64,000 bases of DNA, from assembly GCF_032463525.1 (NCBI RefSeq), contig NZ_CP135971.1, positions 5,500,926 to 5,564,925 of the forward strand, given 5' to 3'. How positions within the stretch are numbered: position 1 is the first letter of the stretch; every line of letters begins with the position of its first letter. This DNA is from Pseudomonas sp. DTU_2021_1001937_2_SI_NGA_ILE_001 (lineage in GTDB: Bacteria; Pseudomonadota; Gammaproteobacteria; Pseudomonadales; Pseudomonadaceae). The position numbers and the translations under genes were made by a program. The notes beneath the pieces were generated by a model. It had not been told where the DNA came from. It ran no database searches and saw only the letters and a program-made list of their open reading frames with translations. Below are positions 25,401 to 34,407 of the stretch, in pieces.

Positions 25401-26068
25401 GTGGCCTGCAGGGTCAGCTCTTCGAGGGCCTTGCGGGCCTCGTTGGCCTTGAGAAAGGCACGCTTGCCCAACTGGCTGTAGATCGCCGTGTTGGTGAGCT
25501 TTTCCAGCAGTTCGCTGCGCTCCTTGTCGTCGGCCTTGAGGAAGGCGCTGAACTCGCTCTGCGCCAGCATCACGGCGCGGGTGAACTGTTCGAAGTTCAG
25601 GCCCAGGCGCTGCTCGATCAGTTGCTCGAATTCACGCTTGCTCTGGTTGCTCAGCAGCTGTTCGCTGTCCAGGTCGGTGAGGATCTGCCGGCTGGCCTGC
25701 AGCTTCTTGCTGGCGTTGTCGCGGGCCCGGTTGGTTTCCCAGCGGGCTCGATAACGGCGCTGGTCGATGCCGACGAAGTCCACCTCGGCGTAGCCGCTGC
25801 CAGTGCCACGACGCAGCAGCGTGCGCGGGTCGCTGGTGGTGATCTCGCCGTCGACGTCCGGCACCTTGGACTGACCGACCCGGCTGAGCCGTGGCACGGC
25901 CCCGAACAGTGCCAGGCACAGGGCGTCGAGCAGGGTGCTTTTGCCCGCGCCGGTGGGGCCGGTGATGGCGAACAGCCCGGCGCTGGCCAGCGGCTCGGCG
26001 GTGAAGTCCACTTCGAAGGGACCGGCCAGCGAGGCCAGGTTCTTGAGGCGAATGGCGAGGATCTTCAT
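22424..26068 (-). CDS. sbcC: Exonuclease subunit SbcC
   Basis: This is the large ATPase subunit of the SbcCD (Rad50/Mre11-type) nuclease, which cuts DNA hairpins and blocked ends; 1214 aa. The Walker A GPTGAGKS is at 37-44. The chain then has two very long Gln/Glu/Ala/Leu-rich coiled coils separated by the zinc hook CPVC (Cys605 and Cys608, CPVCGSVEHPW). The C-terminal ABC half carries LSGGETFLVSLALALGLA (near 1120) and the Walker B FIDEGFGSLD (near 1150). The start overlaps the sbcD stop as ATGA, so the two subunits are made together. Confidence 0.97.
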   Translation of the reverse strand: MKILAIRLKNLASLAGPFEVDFTAEPLASAGLFAITGPTGAGKSTLLDALCLALFGAVPRLSRVGQSKVPDVDGEITTSDPRTLLRRGTGSGYAEVDFVGIDQRRYRARWETNRARDNASKKLQASRQILTDLDSEQLLSNQSKREFEQLIEQRLGLNFEQFTRAVMLAQSEFSAFLKADDKERSELLEKLTNTAIYSQLGKRAFLKANEARKALEELTLQATGIAPLAAEARTELDQQLTQAQAQLKSQHAQLKTLEQQQQALLEQSRLEDEAQAAREHLHSAEQYGQQLAGERQTLEQLERLGPQRHRFARQATLTTQLSPLARSIAQQRAEQQHMDELRQRLQADSDAAQAALLAAQQQAGEARGPLQQAFELQNTLRHQAKALQDLQATCQQSEQQIHEARQGLEDLQERQQQADQRLTTVAERLQLSVSLAALVQGWSAWEDRFQSLIQAANRWRHGQQELPALEQAAHRAAERLTERSEALQLLYREADCEVEAVPEQLQLLGELLQDNRRQCRVIEDLKRLWSNHQDLQRQHQSLGEQLRSAAEEREQLASAGSALNEQLKQAEQAFSVTRELLERQRLARSASVETLRNQLQDDQPCPVCGSVEHPWHQPEALLQGLAEFDDNELAQAEQTVERFKERRSQLREQYGVLTARMKDLLGQQEQVQGQLQALDDSLHQHAQANTLLQIGAEQRADWLERQHQQLEQTVAKDEQRQQALLDLQRHAASLQRQRQEAEQASQQARQLLDDQQRQLGADRTRLDEALGALAPLLPAETLQALHDDTSATVMRLQQQVAERQALLEQQRDEEQEREQRQKALEKQQQAQDSLTQRHTQLQQQVKQLDEQQQATRSALSALLGQQASAEHWQQALEQAVERARSAQAQAAQALQEHQARAIQLAAELKASEQQHQALQEEQAGLSEQLNAWRAQHTELDDTTLQRLLEFDDAHLEDLRQRLQASDKALEQSRVLLQEREQRLAQQHARHPDLPDATALEQAMQQVHERCAALDQQCADLRAQVSEDQRRQAASAELQARIEQASAERQRWGRLAELIGSAEGDRFRKIAQAYNLDLLVLHANAQLRQLVRRYRLKRGGSLLGLLVMDTEMGDELRSVHSLSGGETFLVSLALALGLASMASSTLRIESLFIDEGFGSLDPESLQLAMDALDGLQAQGRKVGVISHVQEMHERIAVQIRVKRQGNGLSQLEVGS

Positions 26069-27300
26069 GCCTGCTCCTCCTGCACTTCCCGCAGCAGCGT
26101 GGCGAAGTCGTCCAGGGTCTGGGTGTCGACCTCGTTGCCGTAGTTGTCCAGCCAGGCGCGACGGAACAGTTCCTGAGGCGTCAGTTGTTCGAGGGCGATC
26201 AGCTCAGCGTCGCTGCCTTCCGGGGCGCCTGCCTGGCCGGCGTACTCGGCGGCGATGCGCACCAGGCGTACCGCCTTGCCCTGCAGCGCCGCCTCGATGC
26301 GGCTGCGCAGGTCCGGCTGCGGCTGGTCGAGGAGCACCCGCGCCTCCAGCCAGGGCTGACGTTCCGGTTCGTCGAGCAGGTCGACGTTCGGCAGGGCCTG
26401 CAACTGCTCCAGCAAGGCGTCGAGGGGCGCCGGGCCCAGGCGCTGCAAGGGCACGGCACGGGGGATCAGCAGCGGTTCGACGCTGACCAGTCGCTCCCCG
26501 TCGCAGGTGATTTCCAGAATCTGGTGCTTGTAGCCGATTTCCGAGAATGACAGCGGAATCGGCGAGCCGCTGTAGCGGATCCGCGTTTCGCCGTTGACCT
26601 GCTGCGGCTTGTGCAGGTGCCCGAGGGCCACGTAGGTGATCTGTTCGCCGAACAGGCTGGCTGGCAGGGCTTCGGCGTTGCCGATGATCAGGCTGCGCTC
26701 GGAGTCTTCGGAGACGCTGCCGCCGGCCATGTGCGCGTGGCTGATGGCGATCAGCGCCTGACCCGCATCGCGTCTGGCTTGCGCGGCCTCGATCAGTTGC
26801 CGGTGCACCTGGGCAATGCCCTGCAGGTAGTCGTCGCCCAATTGGGCGCCGGTGACTTCCGCCGGGCGCAGGAACGGCAGGGCCAAGCACCAGGCGCGTA
26901 CCTCGCCGCTGGCGTCGGGCAGCGGTACCAGCAGACGCTCGGTGTCCAGCGTGCCGTCATCCAGCCACAGCACCCGGCCCAGGGCGTGGGTGCGCAGGCG
27001 GCGCATCAGCGGGGCGGGCAGCTCGATGCGTGAGCCGGAGTCGTGGTTGCCAGCGATCATCACAATGGTCAGCGCTGGCTGTTGTTCGTGCGCGTCGACG
27101 ATGAACTCGTAGAGCCGCTCCTGGGCTTTTACCGGCGGGTTGACCGTGTCGAAGATGTCGCCGGCGATCAGCAGTACATCGGGGCGTCGCTCGGCCAGGC
27201 GGGCCAGCAGCCAGGCCAGGAAGGCCTGATGCTCGAAGTCGCGTTCCTGGCCATGCAGGTGCTGGCCCAGGTGCCAGTCGGAGGTGTGGAACAAACGCAT
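26065..27300 (-). CDS. sbcD: Exonuclease subunit SbcD
   Basis: This is the nuclease subunit of SbcCD, 411 aa, a Mre11-type calcineurin-like phosphoesterase. The metal-binding motifs are SDWHLG (7-12), AGDIFDT, AGNHDSGSR and, later, the GHLHKPQ block. The C-terminal part provides the cap domain that contacts SbcC. ATG 27300 is chosen because AAGGTAA stands in front and the family begins MRLFHTSDWH; the upstream frame would run into the hairpin at 27327-27362. It cuts DNA in the cytoplasm, in repair and in removal of palindromes. Confidence 0.96.
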   Translation of the reverse strand: MRLFHTSDWHLGQHLHGQERDFEHQAFLAWLLARLAERRPDVLLIAGDIFDTVNPPVKAQERLYEFIVDAHEQQPALTIVMIAGNHDSGSRIELPAPLMRRLRTHALGRVLWLDDGTLDTERLLVPLPDASGEVRAWCLALPFLRPAEVTGAQLGDDYLQGIAQVHRQLIEAAQARRDAGQALIAISHAHMAGGSVSEDSERSLIIGNAEALPASLFGEQITYVALGHLHKPQQVNGETRIRYSGSPIPLSFSEIGYKHQILEITCDGERLVSVEPLLIPRAVPLQRLGPAPLDALLEQLQALPNVDLLDEPERQPWLEARVLLDQPQPDLRSRIEAALQGKAVRLVRIAAEYAGQAGAPEGSDAELIALEQLTPQELFRRAWLDNYGNEVDTQTLDDFATLLREVQEEQA

Positions 27301-27326
27301 GGCATTACCTTGTCGATCATACGGAG

Positions 27327-27362
27327 CGGTCGCGCCGCCCAGCGCTTGGGGCGGCGCGACCG
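27327..27362. other. 14-bp stem hairpin between batD and sbcD
   Basis: CGGTCGCGCCGCCC (27327-27340) and GGGCGGCGCGACCG (27349-27362) are perfectly complementary around an 8-base loop. It sits directly after the batD stop and 26 bases before the sbcD start. It has no T run on either strand, so it may mark a processing or Rho-type end rather than a classical terminator. Confidence 0.65.
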
Positions 27363-27366
27363 GCAT

Positions 27367-29025
27367 TCATTTCGGGTACAGCGGCGGCAGCCCGGCATCG
27401 CCGCCGGAATTCTCGGCGTGCTCGACGGTCGGCAGGCTGCGGATCGCCCGCCACAGTTCCTCGCCCAGCCACAGCTGGCCCGTCTCGCTGTACAGCGCGC
27501 CATTGAGGCCATCCAGGGCGTCGGACAGCGGTACGAAACGCGCCGCCATGTCGGCCAGGGTCTCGGGTTGCTGGCGCGCCCAGGCGTCGAGGGCCTGGCG
27601 GGTGGCCTGTGGGTCGTTGGCCAGGCAGGCGCGCTTGAGGTCGTCCAGTACACTGCGCGGGCTGGGGCCGGCCTGCGCCGCACGTGCCACGGCCGGCAGG
27701 CCGCGGGCCCGCCACCAGAGCCACAGGCCCAGCAGGGTGGTGCAGGCAAAGAACAGCGTGCTCAGCTGCCAGAGCCACAGCCAGGCAGGCAGCAGGCCCT
27801 GCTCGCCGCCCACCGGCGTATCCACCGCCAGCCCGGGGTTGGCACTCACCTCCAGGGTGCGCGCCGGCAGGCTGCTGTGTTCGATGTGGTCTTCGCGGGT
27901 ATTCCACCAGGTCAGTTCCACGGCCGGCAGGTCGATGCTGCCGGGACGGTTGGGCACCAGGGCTTCGCTTTCCTTGCGGCTGCCGGTCAACCCGCGCTCG
28001 CCGGGCTGGTTGCTCAGTTGCGGCTGGTCCGGGTAGCGCCGCAGACCGAGCAGGTCCTGTTCGGGCAGCGGCGGCAACTGCGAGGCGGACAGCCCTTCGA
28101 CCTTGAGGGTCAGGGTGCGGGTCACCGAATCGCCGGCCTGCAGGTGGGTGGTCTCGGGGTTCCAGCTTTCTTCGAGATTCACCGCGCTGGCCGGCAGCCA
28201 CGGGCGGTCGGCGGGCCATACGTCAGGACGCGGCTTGACCTGCAGGCTGATCTCCGCCGAGCTGACCTGCAATGCCTTGCCCGGTTGCGGACCATAGGGG
28301 TTGAGTGCCTGCTGCTGGCCGGGGCCGGCGGCACTGTTGGTCTGCACCTGGGTGGCGCTGAACACCAGCGCGGGAATCTTCAGCCGTCCGCTCTGCTGCG
28401 GGTAGATGGCGTAGCGGGTCTCGATCACCCCATGGCGGATGCCGTTGATGAGCTTTTCGTAGGTGAGTGGCGTATCGCCGAGCTTCTCGATGCGCGCATC
28501 GGGCAGTTGCAGCGGGCTCAGGCTGCTGTCGTCGAACAGTGATACCGAATGGTAGATGCGCAGGGTCAGTACGGCCTGCGCCTGGACGTAGACGGTGTCT
28601 TTGTCGAGGCTGGCCTCGATGAACACCGGCGCCAGCTCGTTGCCGGTTTCCTGGGCATTGCCGGGCAGCACCTGGAGGATCACCGGCTGGCTGCGTGAGT
28701 CGCCCAGCTGTACCGGGGGAATCTCGACGCTGCCGGTATGCCGGGGCAACAGGGTGATCAGCCAGCGGGTGTTGGCCTGGCTGGTGCCGTCCAGGGTGGT
28801 AAGGCTGTTGACCTGGCGCGTGTCGCGGACCTCGAAGGCCTGGTCCAGGACGCTCAGGTCGGGCTTGCCGAACTGGGTGACGTCGTGGGTTTCCAGGGTC
28901 AGCTCCACCGTTTCGCCGGCATTCAGGCGGGTGCGATCGACCTGGGCGGTCAGTTCTGCCGCCTGGCTGGAGGACAGGGCCAGCCACAGCAGCAGGCCGG
29001 TCAACGAAGAAGAGGCGCGGCTCAT
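27367..29025 (-). CDS. batD: BatD family protein
   Basis: The product is 552 aa. It has a signal peptide (about 1-23, SSSQAAE), a large periplasmic region of Ig-like beta domains (TAQVDRTRLNAGETVELTLE, FEVRDTRQVN, VYVQAQAVLTLRIYHSV), a single transmembrane helix near residues 410-430 (LSTLFFACTTLLGLWLWW) and a cytoplasmic helical tail. This is the BatD (Bacteroides aerotolerance operon) architecture. It is last in the moxR-DUF58-DUF4381-batA-batB-batD operon and overlaps batB by ATGA. The system links a MoxR chaperone ATPase to VWA proteins at the membrane; its target is not established. Confidence 0.9.
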   Translation of the reverse strand: MSRASSSLTGLLLWLALSSSQAAELTAQVDRTRLNAGETVELTLETHDVTQFGKPDLSVLDQAFEVRDTRQVNSLTTLDGTSQANTRWLITLLPRHTGSVEIPPVQLGDSRSQPVILQVLPGNAQETGNELAPVFIEASLDKDTVYVQAQAVLTLRIYHSVSLFDDSSLSPLQLPDARIEKLGDTPLTYEKLINGIRHGVIETRYAIYPQQSGRLKIPALVFSATQVQTNSAAGPGQQQALNPYGPQPGKALQVSSAEISLQVKPRPDVWPADRPWLPASAVNLEESWNPETTHLQAGDSVTRTLTLKVEGLSASQLPPLPEQDLLGLRRYPDQPQLSNQPGERGLTGSRKESEALVPNRPGSIDLPAVELTWWNTREDHIEHSSLPARTLEVSANPGLAVDTPVGGEQGLLPAWLWLWQLSTLFFACTTLLGLWLWWRARGLPAVARAAQAGPSPRSVLDDLKRACLANDPQATRQALDAWARQQPETLADMAARFVPLSDALDGLNGALYSETGQLWLGEELWRAIRSLPTVEHAENSGGDAGLPPLYPK

Positions 29026-30737
29026 CGGCTGTTTTCCTGGTGTTGCTGTTCGAAACGGAACTTGCGGCGCAGCAGTTCACCCGGATCGTCGGGAATCTGC
29101 CGCAGCCAGTGTTCCAGGGCCTGGCGCCGCTCGCCGTCGAGCGGCGCATCGGGCATCGGCACGGGCGGACGCGTGGTGTCGTCGGCGGCGTCCAGGGCAT
29201 CGCTGTCGGCCGGTCTGCCTTCGGCCTTGGCCGCCGCCTCGCTGTCATCCCGCGTGGCGCTGTCGGTCTGCGCCGGGTCCTGCTGCCGCGCGGCGTCCTG
29301 CTGCTGTGCTGCCGATTCTGGTGGTGGCTCGTTGTCTTCGCTCGGGGCGGGTTGCTGGTCCTTGTCCTGGGACGGCTGCCGCTGTTCCAGGGCCTGACGC
29401 ACCAGTGTCTGGTTGATCTGTGCGGCCGCGAAGTCCGGCTGGCGTTCCAGGGCCTGGTCATAGGCGTCCAGTGCGGCTTCCAGTTCACCGGCCATGGCCA
29501 GGGCGTTACCTCGGTTGTAGTGGTCGGTAGCCGTCTCGCCCTTGGCGAAGTAATCGGCGGCGCCGGAATAGTCGCCGGCGTCGAACAGTGCGATGGCTTT
29601 CCAGCGCGGGTCCTCGAAGTGCTGGGCTGCTTCGGCCGGGCGCTGCTGTTGCAGCAGACGCTGGCCCTGCTGGTCGGGGCGCAGCCACAGGTCCTGGAAA
29701 TCGAAGGCCATGGCCGGGCGTGGCAGCAGGCAGCACAGGGCCAGGGCGAAGACCCAGCCGCGGCGTGCCGCGCAGGCTGCCAGCAGAAGCAGCGGCAGCA
29801 GCAGCCAGTAACCCTGGTCGGCGCGCCGGTCGAGATGCACCAGGCGCCCGTCGCGGTTCATCTGTTGCGGGCCGTCGAGCAGACCCAGGTCGCGCAGGTC
29901 TTCCAGGTCAGGACGTGCCTGGCGATAGCGGCCGCCGGTTTCGGCGGCGAAATCCCGCAGTCCGGCGCTGTCCAGGCGGGCCACCAGAATCGCACCGTTT
30001 TCGTCGCGCAGCAGGCCGCCGTTCTCCAGGGTCACCGGTGCGCCCTCGGCGGTGCCGATGCCCAGAATGCTCAACGCCGGCGCCTGGCCGCGCAGTTGCG
30101 CGAGAATGCCCTGGCGTTCCTGGGCATTGAGGTCCGAGGCAATGAGCAGGATGCGGCCCTGGCCGAGATCGGCCTGGCGCAGCAGGGCCAGGGCCTTGCC
30201 GATGCCCAGGTCGGCGCGCTGGCCGACGCTGGGCATGATCGATGGGCGGATCGCTTCCAGCAGGTTCTGGCTGGTACCCAGGTCATCGGACAGCGGCACC
30301 AGGGTATGTGCACTGCCGGAATAGACCACGATGGCGGTCTGTGCTTCGCTGCGCGCCTGCAGCAGGTCGCGCAGCTTGCGGCGGGCATATTCCAGACGGC
30401 TGGGCTGGGTGTCGGCGGCGAGCATCTGTGGGGTCAGTTCCAGCACCACCACCAGTGGGTCGACGGGTTTCTGCCCGGTCTGTTCGAGGCGCTGCCAGCT
30501 GGGGCCGAGCAGGGCCAGGACCGCGAGCAGCCAGGCCAGCCCCAGCACCAGCCAGGGCTGCTTGCTGCCGCGCCCGCTGCCGCCGTTGAGCAGGACATGG
30601 TGAAAGGCCGGCGGCAGCAGCATCTGCCAGCGCCCGGCGCGCTTCTGGCGGTGCCAGAGCTTCCACAGCAGCCAGGCCAGCAGCGGCACGGCGAGCAGCC
30701 ACAGGGGGCGTAGCCAGTGCGGCCAGAGCGCGCTCAT
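29022..30737 (-). CDS. batB: BatB-type VWA protein with fused TPR region
   Basis: The product is 571 aa. Two N-terminal membrane helices (about 8-26 and 62-78) are followed by a VWA domain (about 92-270), another helix pair near 310-345, a TPR segment (about 380-450, with DHYNRGNALAMAGELEAALD) and a long Gln/Asp/Glu-rich disordered tail. The MIDAS position reads VVVLELTPQML instead of DXSXS, so metal binding may be lost. In some Bat operons the TPR part is a separate protein (BatC), so this looks like a BatB-BatC fusion. ATG 30737 overlaps the batA stop. Confidence 0.88.
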   Translation of the reverse strand: MSALWPHWLRPLWLLAVPLLAWLLWKLWHRQKRAGRWQMLLPPAFHHVLLNGGSGRGSKQPWLVLGLAWLLAVLALLGPSWQRLEQTGQKPVDPLVVVLELTPQMLAADTQPSRLEYARRKLRDLLQARSEAQTAIVVYSGSAHTLVPLSDDLGTSQNLLEAIRPSIMPSVGQRADLGIGKALALLRQADLGQGRILLIASDLNAQERQGILAQLRGQAPALSILGIGTAEGAPVTLENGGLLRDENGAILVARLDSAGLRDFAAETGGRYRQARPDLEDLRDLGLLDGPQQMNRDGRLVHLDRRADQGYWLLLPLLLLAACAARRGWVFALALCCLLPRPAMAFDFQDLWLRPDQQGQRLLQQQRPAEAAQHFEDPRWKAIALFDAGDYSGAADYFAKGETATDHYNRGNALAMAGELEAALDAYDQALERQPDFAAAQINQTLVRQALEQRQPSQDKDQQPAPSEDNEPPPESAAQQQDAARQQDPAQTDSATRDDSEAAAKAEGRPADSDALDAADDTTRPPVPMPDAPLDGERRQALEHWLRQIPDDPGELLRRKFRFEQQHQENSR

Positions 30738-31798
30738 GGTCGGCCTCCCGGACGCTTCAGGCGCAGCCGCACGGCAGCCGCGGCCTGGCCCAGGCGGCTG
30801 CGCAGGCGCTGCACGGCGTTGTTCGGCCACAGCTCGACGATCACCCACAGCATGCTCAGCAGCACCGCCACGGCCAGAGGCCAGGCATACAGCGGATGGG
30901 CGGGGCGTGCCTGGGTCGGCTGCTGGGCGACGGGCTCCAGGGCGTCGAGGGTGGTGCGGATACGCTCGAGCTGGTCGCCGTCGCGGGCGCGGAAATATTT
31001 CCCGCCCGTGAGCTGGGCGATGCGCTGCAGGGTCGGCTCGTCGAGGTCCAGGCTGGGGTTCAGCCCGAGCAGGCTCTGGATGCCGCCGTTGTCAGGGTCG
31101 GCGCCGATGCCGATGGGGTAGATGCGCACGCCCTCGTCGGCGGCCAGGCGTGCGGCGGTCACCGGGTCGATCTGCCCGCCATTGTTGGCGCCGTCGGTAA
31201 CCAGCACCAACACCCGGCTTTCGGCGGGGCGCTGGCGCAGGCGCTTGAGCGCCAGGCCGATGGCATCGCCGATGGCGGTGTTCTTGCCGGCAATGCCAAT
31301 GCGCGCTTCATCCAGCCAGACCCGCACGGTGTGCCGGTCGAAGGTCAGTGGCGCCTGCACGAAGGCCTGGCTGCCGAACAGGATCAGGCCGACCCGGTCG
31401 CCTTCACGGTGTTCGAGGAAGTCGCCGAGCAGTTGCTGCACCAGCGCCAGACGGCTGACATCCTCGCCCTGCCACTGCATGTCGGGGTAATCCATGGAGC
31501 CGGAAACGTCCACCGCCACCAGCAGGTCGCGGCCACTGGCGGCGATGGGCAGCGGTTCGCCCAGCCATTGCGGACGCGCCGCCGCCGCCAGCAGCAGCAG
31601 CCAGATCAGCAGCAACGGCGCGCGCAGGCGCCAGGCCGGCAGGTTGGCCCTGGCGCGACGGCCTTTCAGGCTTTCCAGCTCACTGATGAAACTGACCCGC
31701 AGCGCCGCTTCGCCGTTGTCGGCGGGCGGCAGCAGCACGCGCATCAGCCAGGGCAGCGGCAGCAGGGCGAAGACCCAGGGCCAGGCGAACTCAAACAT
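30734..31798 (-). CDS. batA: BatA-type VWA membrane protein
   Basis: The product is 354 aa with two N-terminal helices (about 5-23 and 60-72), a VWA domain (about 88-280) and a C-terminal helix (AWPLAVAVLLSMLWVIVELW). The MIDAS motif DVSGS is intact at 96-100, followed by MDYPDMQW. Later conserved Thr and Asp positions are present in FGSQAFVQAPLTFD and VTDGANNGG, so this VWA should bind metal, unlike BatB next door. It overlaps the DUF4381 gene upstream by 8 bases. Confidence 0.9.
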   Translation of the reverse strand: MFEFAWPWVFALLPLPWLMRVLLPPADNGEAALRVSFISELESLKGRRARANLPAWRLRAPLLLIWLLLLAAAARPQWLGEPLPIAASGRDLLVAVDVSGSMDYPDMQWQGEDVSRLALVQQLLGDFLEHREGDRVGLILFGSQAFVQAPLTFDRHTVRVWLDEARIGIAGKNTAIGDAIGLALKRLRQRPAESRVLVLVTDGANNGGQIDPVTAARLAADEGVRIYPIGIGADPDNGGIQSLLGLNPSLDLDEPTLQRIAQLTGGKYFRARDGDQLERIRTTLDALEPVAQQPTQARPAHPLYAWPLAVAVLLSMLWVIVELWPNNAVQRLRSRLGQAAAAVRLRLKRPGGRP

Positions 31799-32285
31799 GC
31801 TTGCGGATCCAGGTTTCGACGGACTGGGTCAGGCCATTGATGGCCTTGTCGTCAAGCTTGCATTCGGGTTTGTAGGCGCCTTCGACCAGTACCATCCAGC
31901 GGGTCAGGCCGGCGGCCGGGCAGCGGTTGTCGAGAAACGCCAGCCACTGGCGGCCGTTGAGGGTATGGCTCTGGCTTTGTGGGTACTGGTTGCGGCACAG
32001 GCGCTTGAGCAGGCCGTTGATATGCTGCAGCCAGGCGCCGGCCGGTGCCGCGTCATAGGGTTTGGGCAGGCTGGCCAGTTCGGCGAGCGCAGCCACCCGC
32101 AGCGGGTCCAATGGCTGTTCGGCGCGTGGCAGTGGCGAGCGGCTGCGCCATACCCGGTACAGGCGCGACAGGCCCCAGGCGGCCAGCGGCAGCAGGGCGA
32201 GCAACAGCCACCAGCCTGGCGCGGGCGGCCACCAGCCGGGCAGCGGCGGGGCGATCAGCGGTTGCAGCTGGTCGAGAGGATTCAT
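31791..32285 (-). CDS. DUF4381 membrane protein of the Bat operon
   Basis: The product is 164 aa. It begins MNPLDQLQPLIAPPLPGWWP, followed by one helix (WWLLLALLPLAAWGLSRLY) and a cytoplasmic helical domain with NQYPQSQSHTLNGRQWLAFLD. This is the DUF4381 type that stands between DUF58 and VWA genes in Bat operons. Its ATG overlaps the DUF58 stop (ATGA), and its end overlaps batA. Confidence 0.85.
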   Translation of the reverse strand: MNPLDQLQPLIAPPLPGWWPPAPGWWLLLALLPLAAWGLSRLYRVWRSRSPLPRAEQPLDPLRVAALAELASLPKPYDAAPAGAWLQHINGLLKRLCRNQYPQSQSHTLNGRQWLAFLDNRCPAAGLTRWMVLVEGAYKPECKLDDKAINGLTQSVETWIRKHV

Positions 32286-33226
32286 GGCTGTTTCACCGGC
32301 CGCCGGGCGTTGAGAAATTCCCGCAGTTGCTCGACCAGGTCGGTCTGCGTGCTCAGCGGCATCAGCAGGACGCGCAGCTTCTGCGCCAGGCGTTCCCAGC
32401 GTGCGCAGCGGGCTTCGCCCTGGGCGCGGTAGTTGCGGCGCAGGTCGGCATCCAGGGTGTCGAGCTCCAGCTGCGCACCGCGCTCGGCGAAGCGCAGCAG
32501 GCCGGCAGCGGGCAGGGCGCGGTCCAGCGGGTCGGAAAGTGGCAGCAACAGCAGATCGCAATGCCGTGACAGCAGGCTCAATTGTTGTTCGGCGCCCTCG
32601 CTCAGGGCTCGCTCGTCGCACAGCACGATCACCAGGCTGCCCGGGCGCAGCACCTCCCGCGCCCGGCGCAAGGCCGTACCGAAGGCATCGCGCTCGGCGG
32701 CGAGTTCGGTATGCAGCGACTGGTTGACCCGTGCCAGGCGGTTGAGCAGTTGCAGCAGGCTCTGCTTGCTGCGTCGCGGCTTGATCTCGTAGTGCTCGTG
32801 GTCGCCGAACACCAGGCCGCCGACCCGGTCGTTGTGCTCCAGCGCCGCCCAGCCGAGCAGGGCAGCGGCCTGGGCCGCCAGGACCGACTTGAACATCAGC
32901 CCGGAGCCGAAGAACAGCCGTCGGCTTTGCTCGACCATGATGAAGATCGGCCGCTCGCGCTCTTCGTGAAACAGCTTGGTGTGGGGTTCCTGGGTGCGTG
33001 CGGTGACCCGCCAGTCGATGTTGCGTACGTCGTCGCCCGCCTGGTAGACCCGCACCTGGTCGAAGTCCACGCCGCGACCGCGCAGCTTGGAGTGGTGCAG
33101 GCCGATCAGCGGGCTGCGCCGGGTCGGGGTCGAGAACAGCTGCACCTCGCGCACGCGATGGCGCATCTCGATCAGCTCGTGCAGGCTGACCCGGATACCC
33201 GGCTGGATGACGGAAGAAGACGGCAT
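32282..33226 (-). CDS. DUF58 domain protein
   Basis: The product is a 314-residue soluble protein. The signature segment RVYQAGDDVRNIDWRVTART (near 60-80), then KLFHEERERPIFIMVEQS, is the DUF58 core. The C-terminal half resembles a degenerate VWA fold with VIVLCDERALSEG. It acts with the MoxR ATPase encoded just upstream (4 bases gap). The exact biochemical role is unknown, although MoxR-DUF58 pairs are linked to assembly of envelope or metal-dependent complexes. Confidence 0.9.
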   Translation of the reverse strand: MPSSSVIQPGIRVSLHELIEMRHRVREVQLFSTPTRRSPLIGLHHSKLRGRGVDFDQVRVYQAGDDVRNIDWRVTARTQEPHTKLFHEERERPIFIMVEQSRRLFFGSGLMFKSVLAAQAAALLGWAALEHNDRVGGLVFGDHEHYEIKPRRSKQSLLQLLNRLARVNQSLHTELAAERDAFGTALRRAREVLRPGSLVIVLCDERALSEGAEQQLSLLSRHCDLLLLPLSDPLDRALPAAGLLRFAERGAQLELDTLDADLRRNYRAQGEARCARWERLAQKLRVLLMPLSTQTDLVEQLREFLNARRPVKQP

Positions 33227-33230
33227 GGTC

Positions 33231-34190
<960 letters not shown>

Positions 34191-34407
34191 CGGTGAGGAT
34201 TCCTGGCAAGGTGATACCGGTCTGGCGAATGACGGCCAGGGGCGGCGAGCGGGTGAGGCGTGCCTGAGCGACGCTCGCTGGCCTGCACGACAGAACCCTG
34301 GCTGGGGGCGTTACTTTAATCCATCCGGGGCCTGATCGACTAATGGCGCCGGGGCTTTTTTGGCATGTCGCTTCTCGGGAGCTGCGCCGCTCGCACCCTG
34401 GGGCCGG

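Noticed and set aside
23864..26143. A 759-codon open frame opposite sbcC with many Leu and Gln
   Set aside because: The Leu/Gln pattern is the mirror of the SbcC coiled coils (Gln and Glu codons read backward), not a membrane protein.
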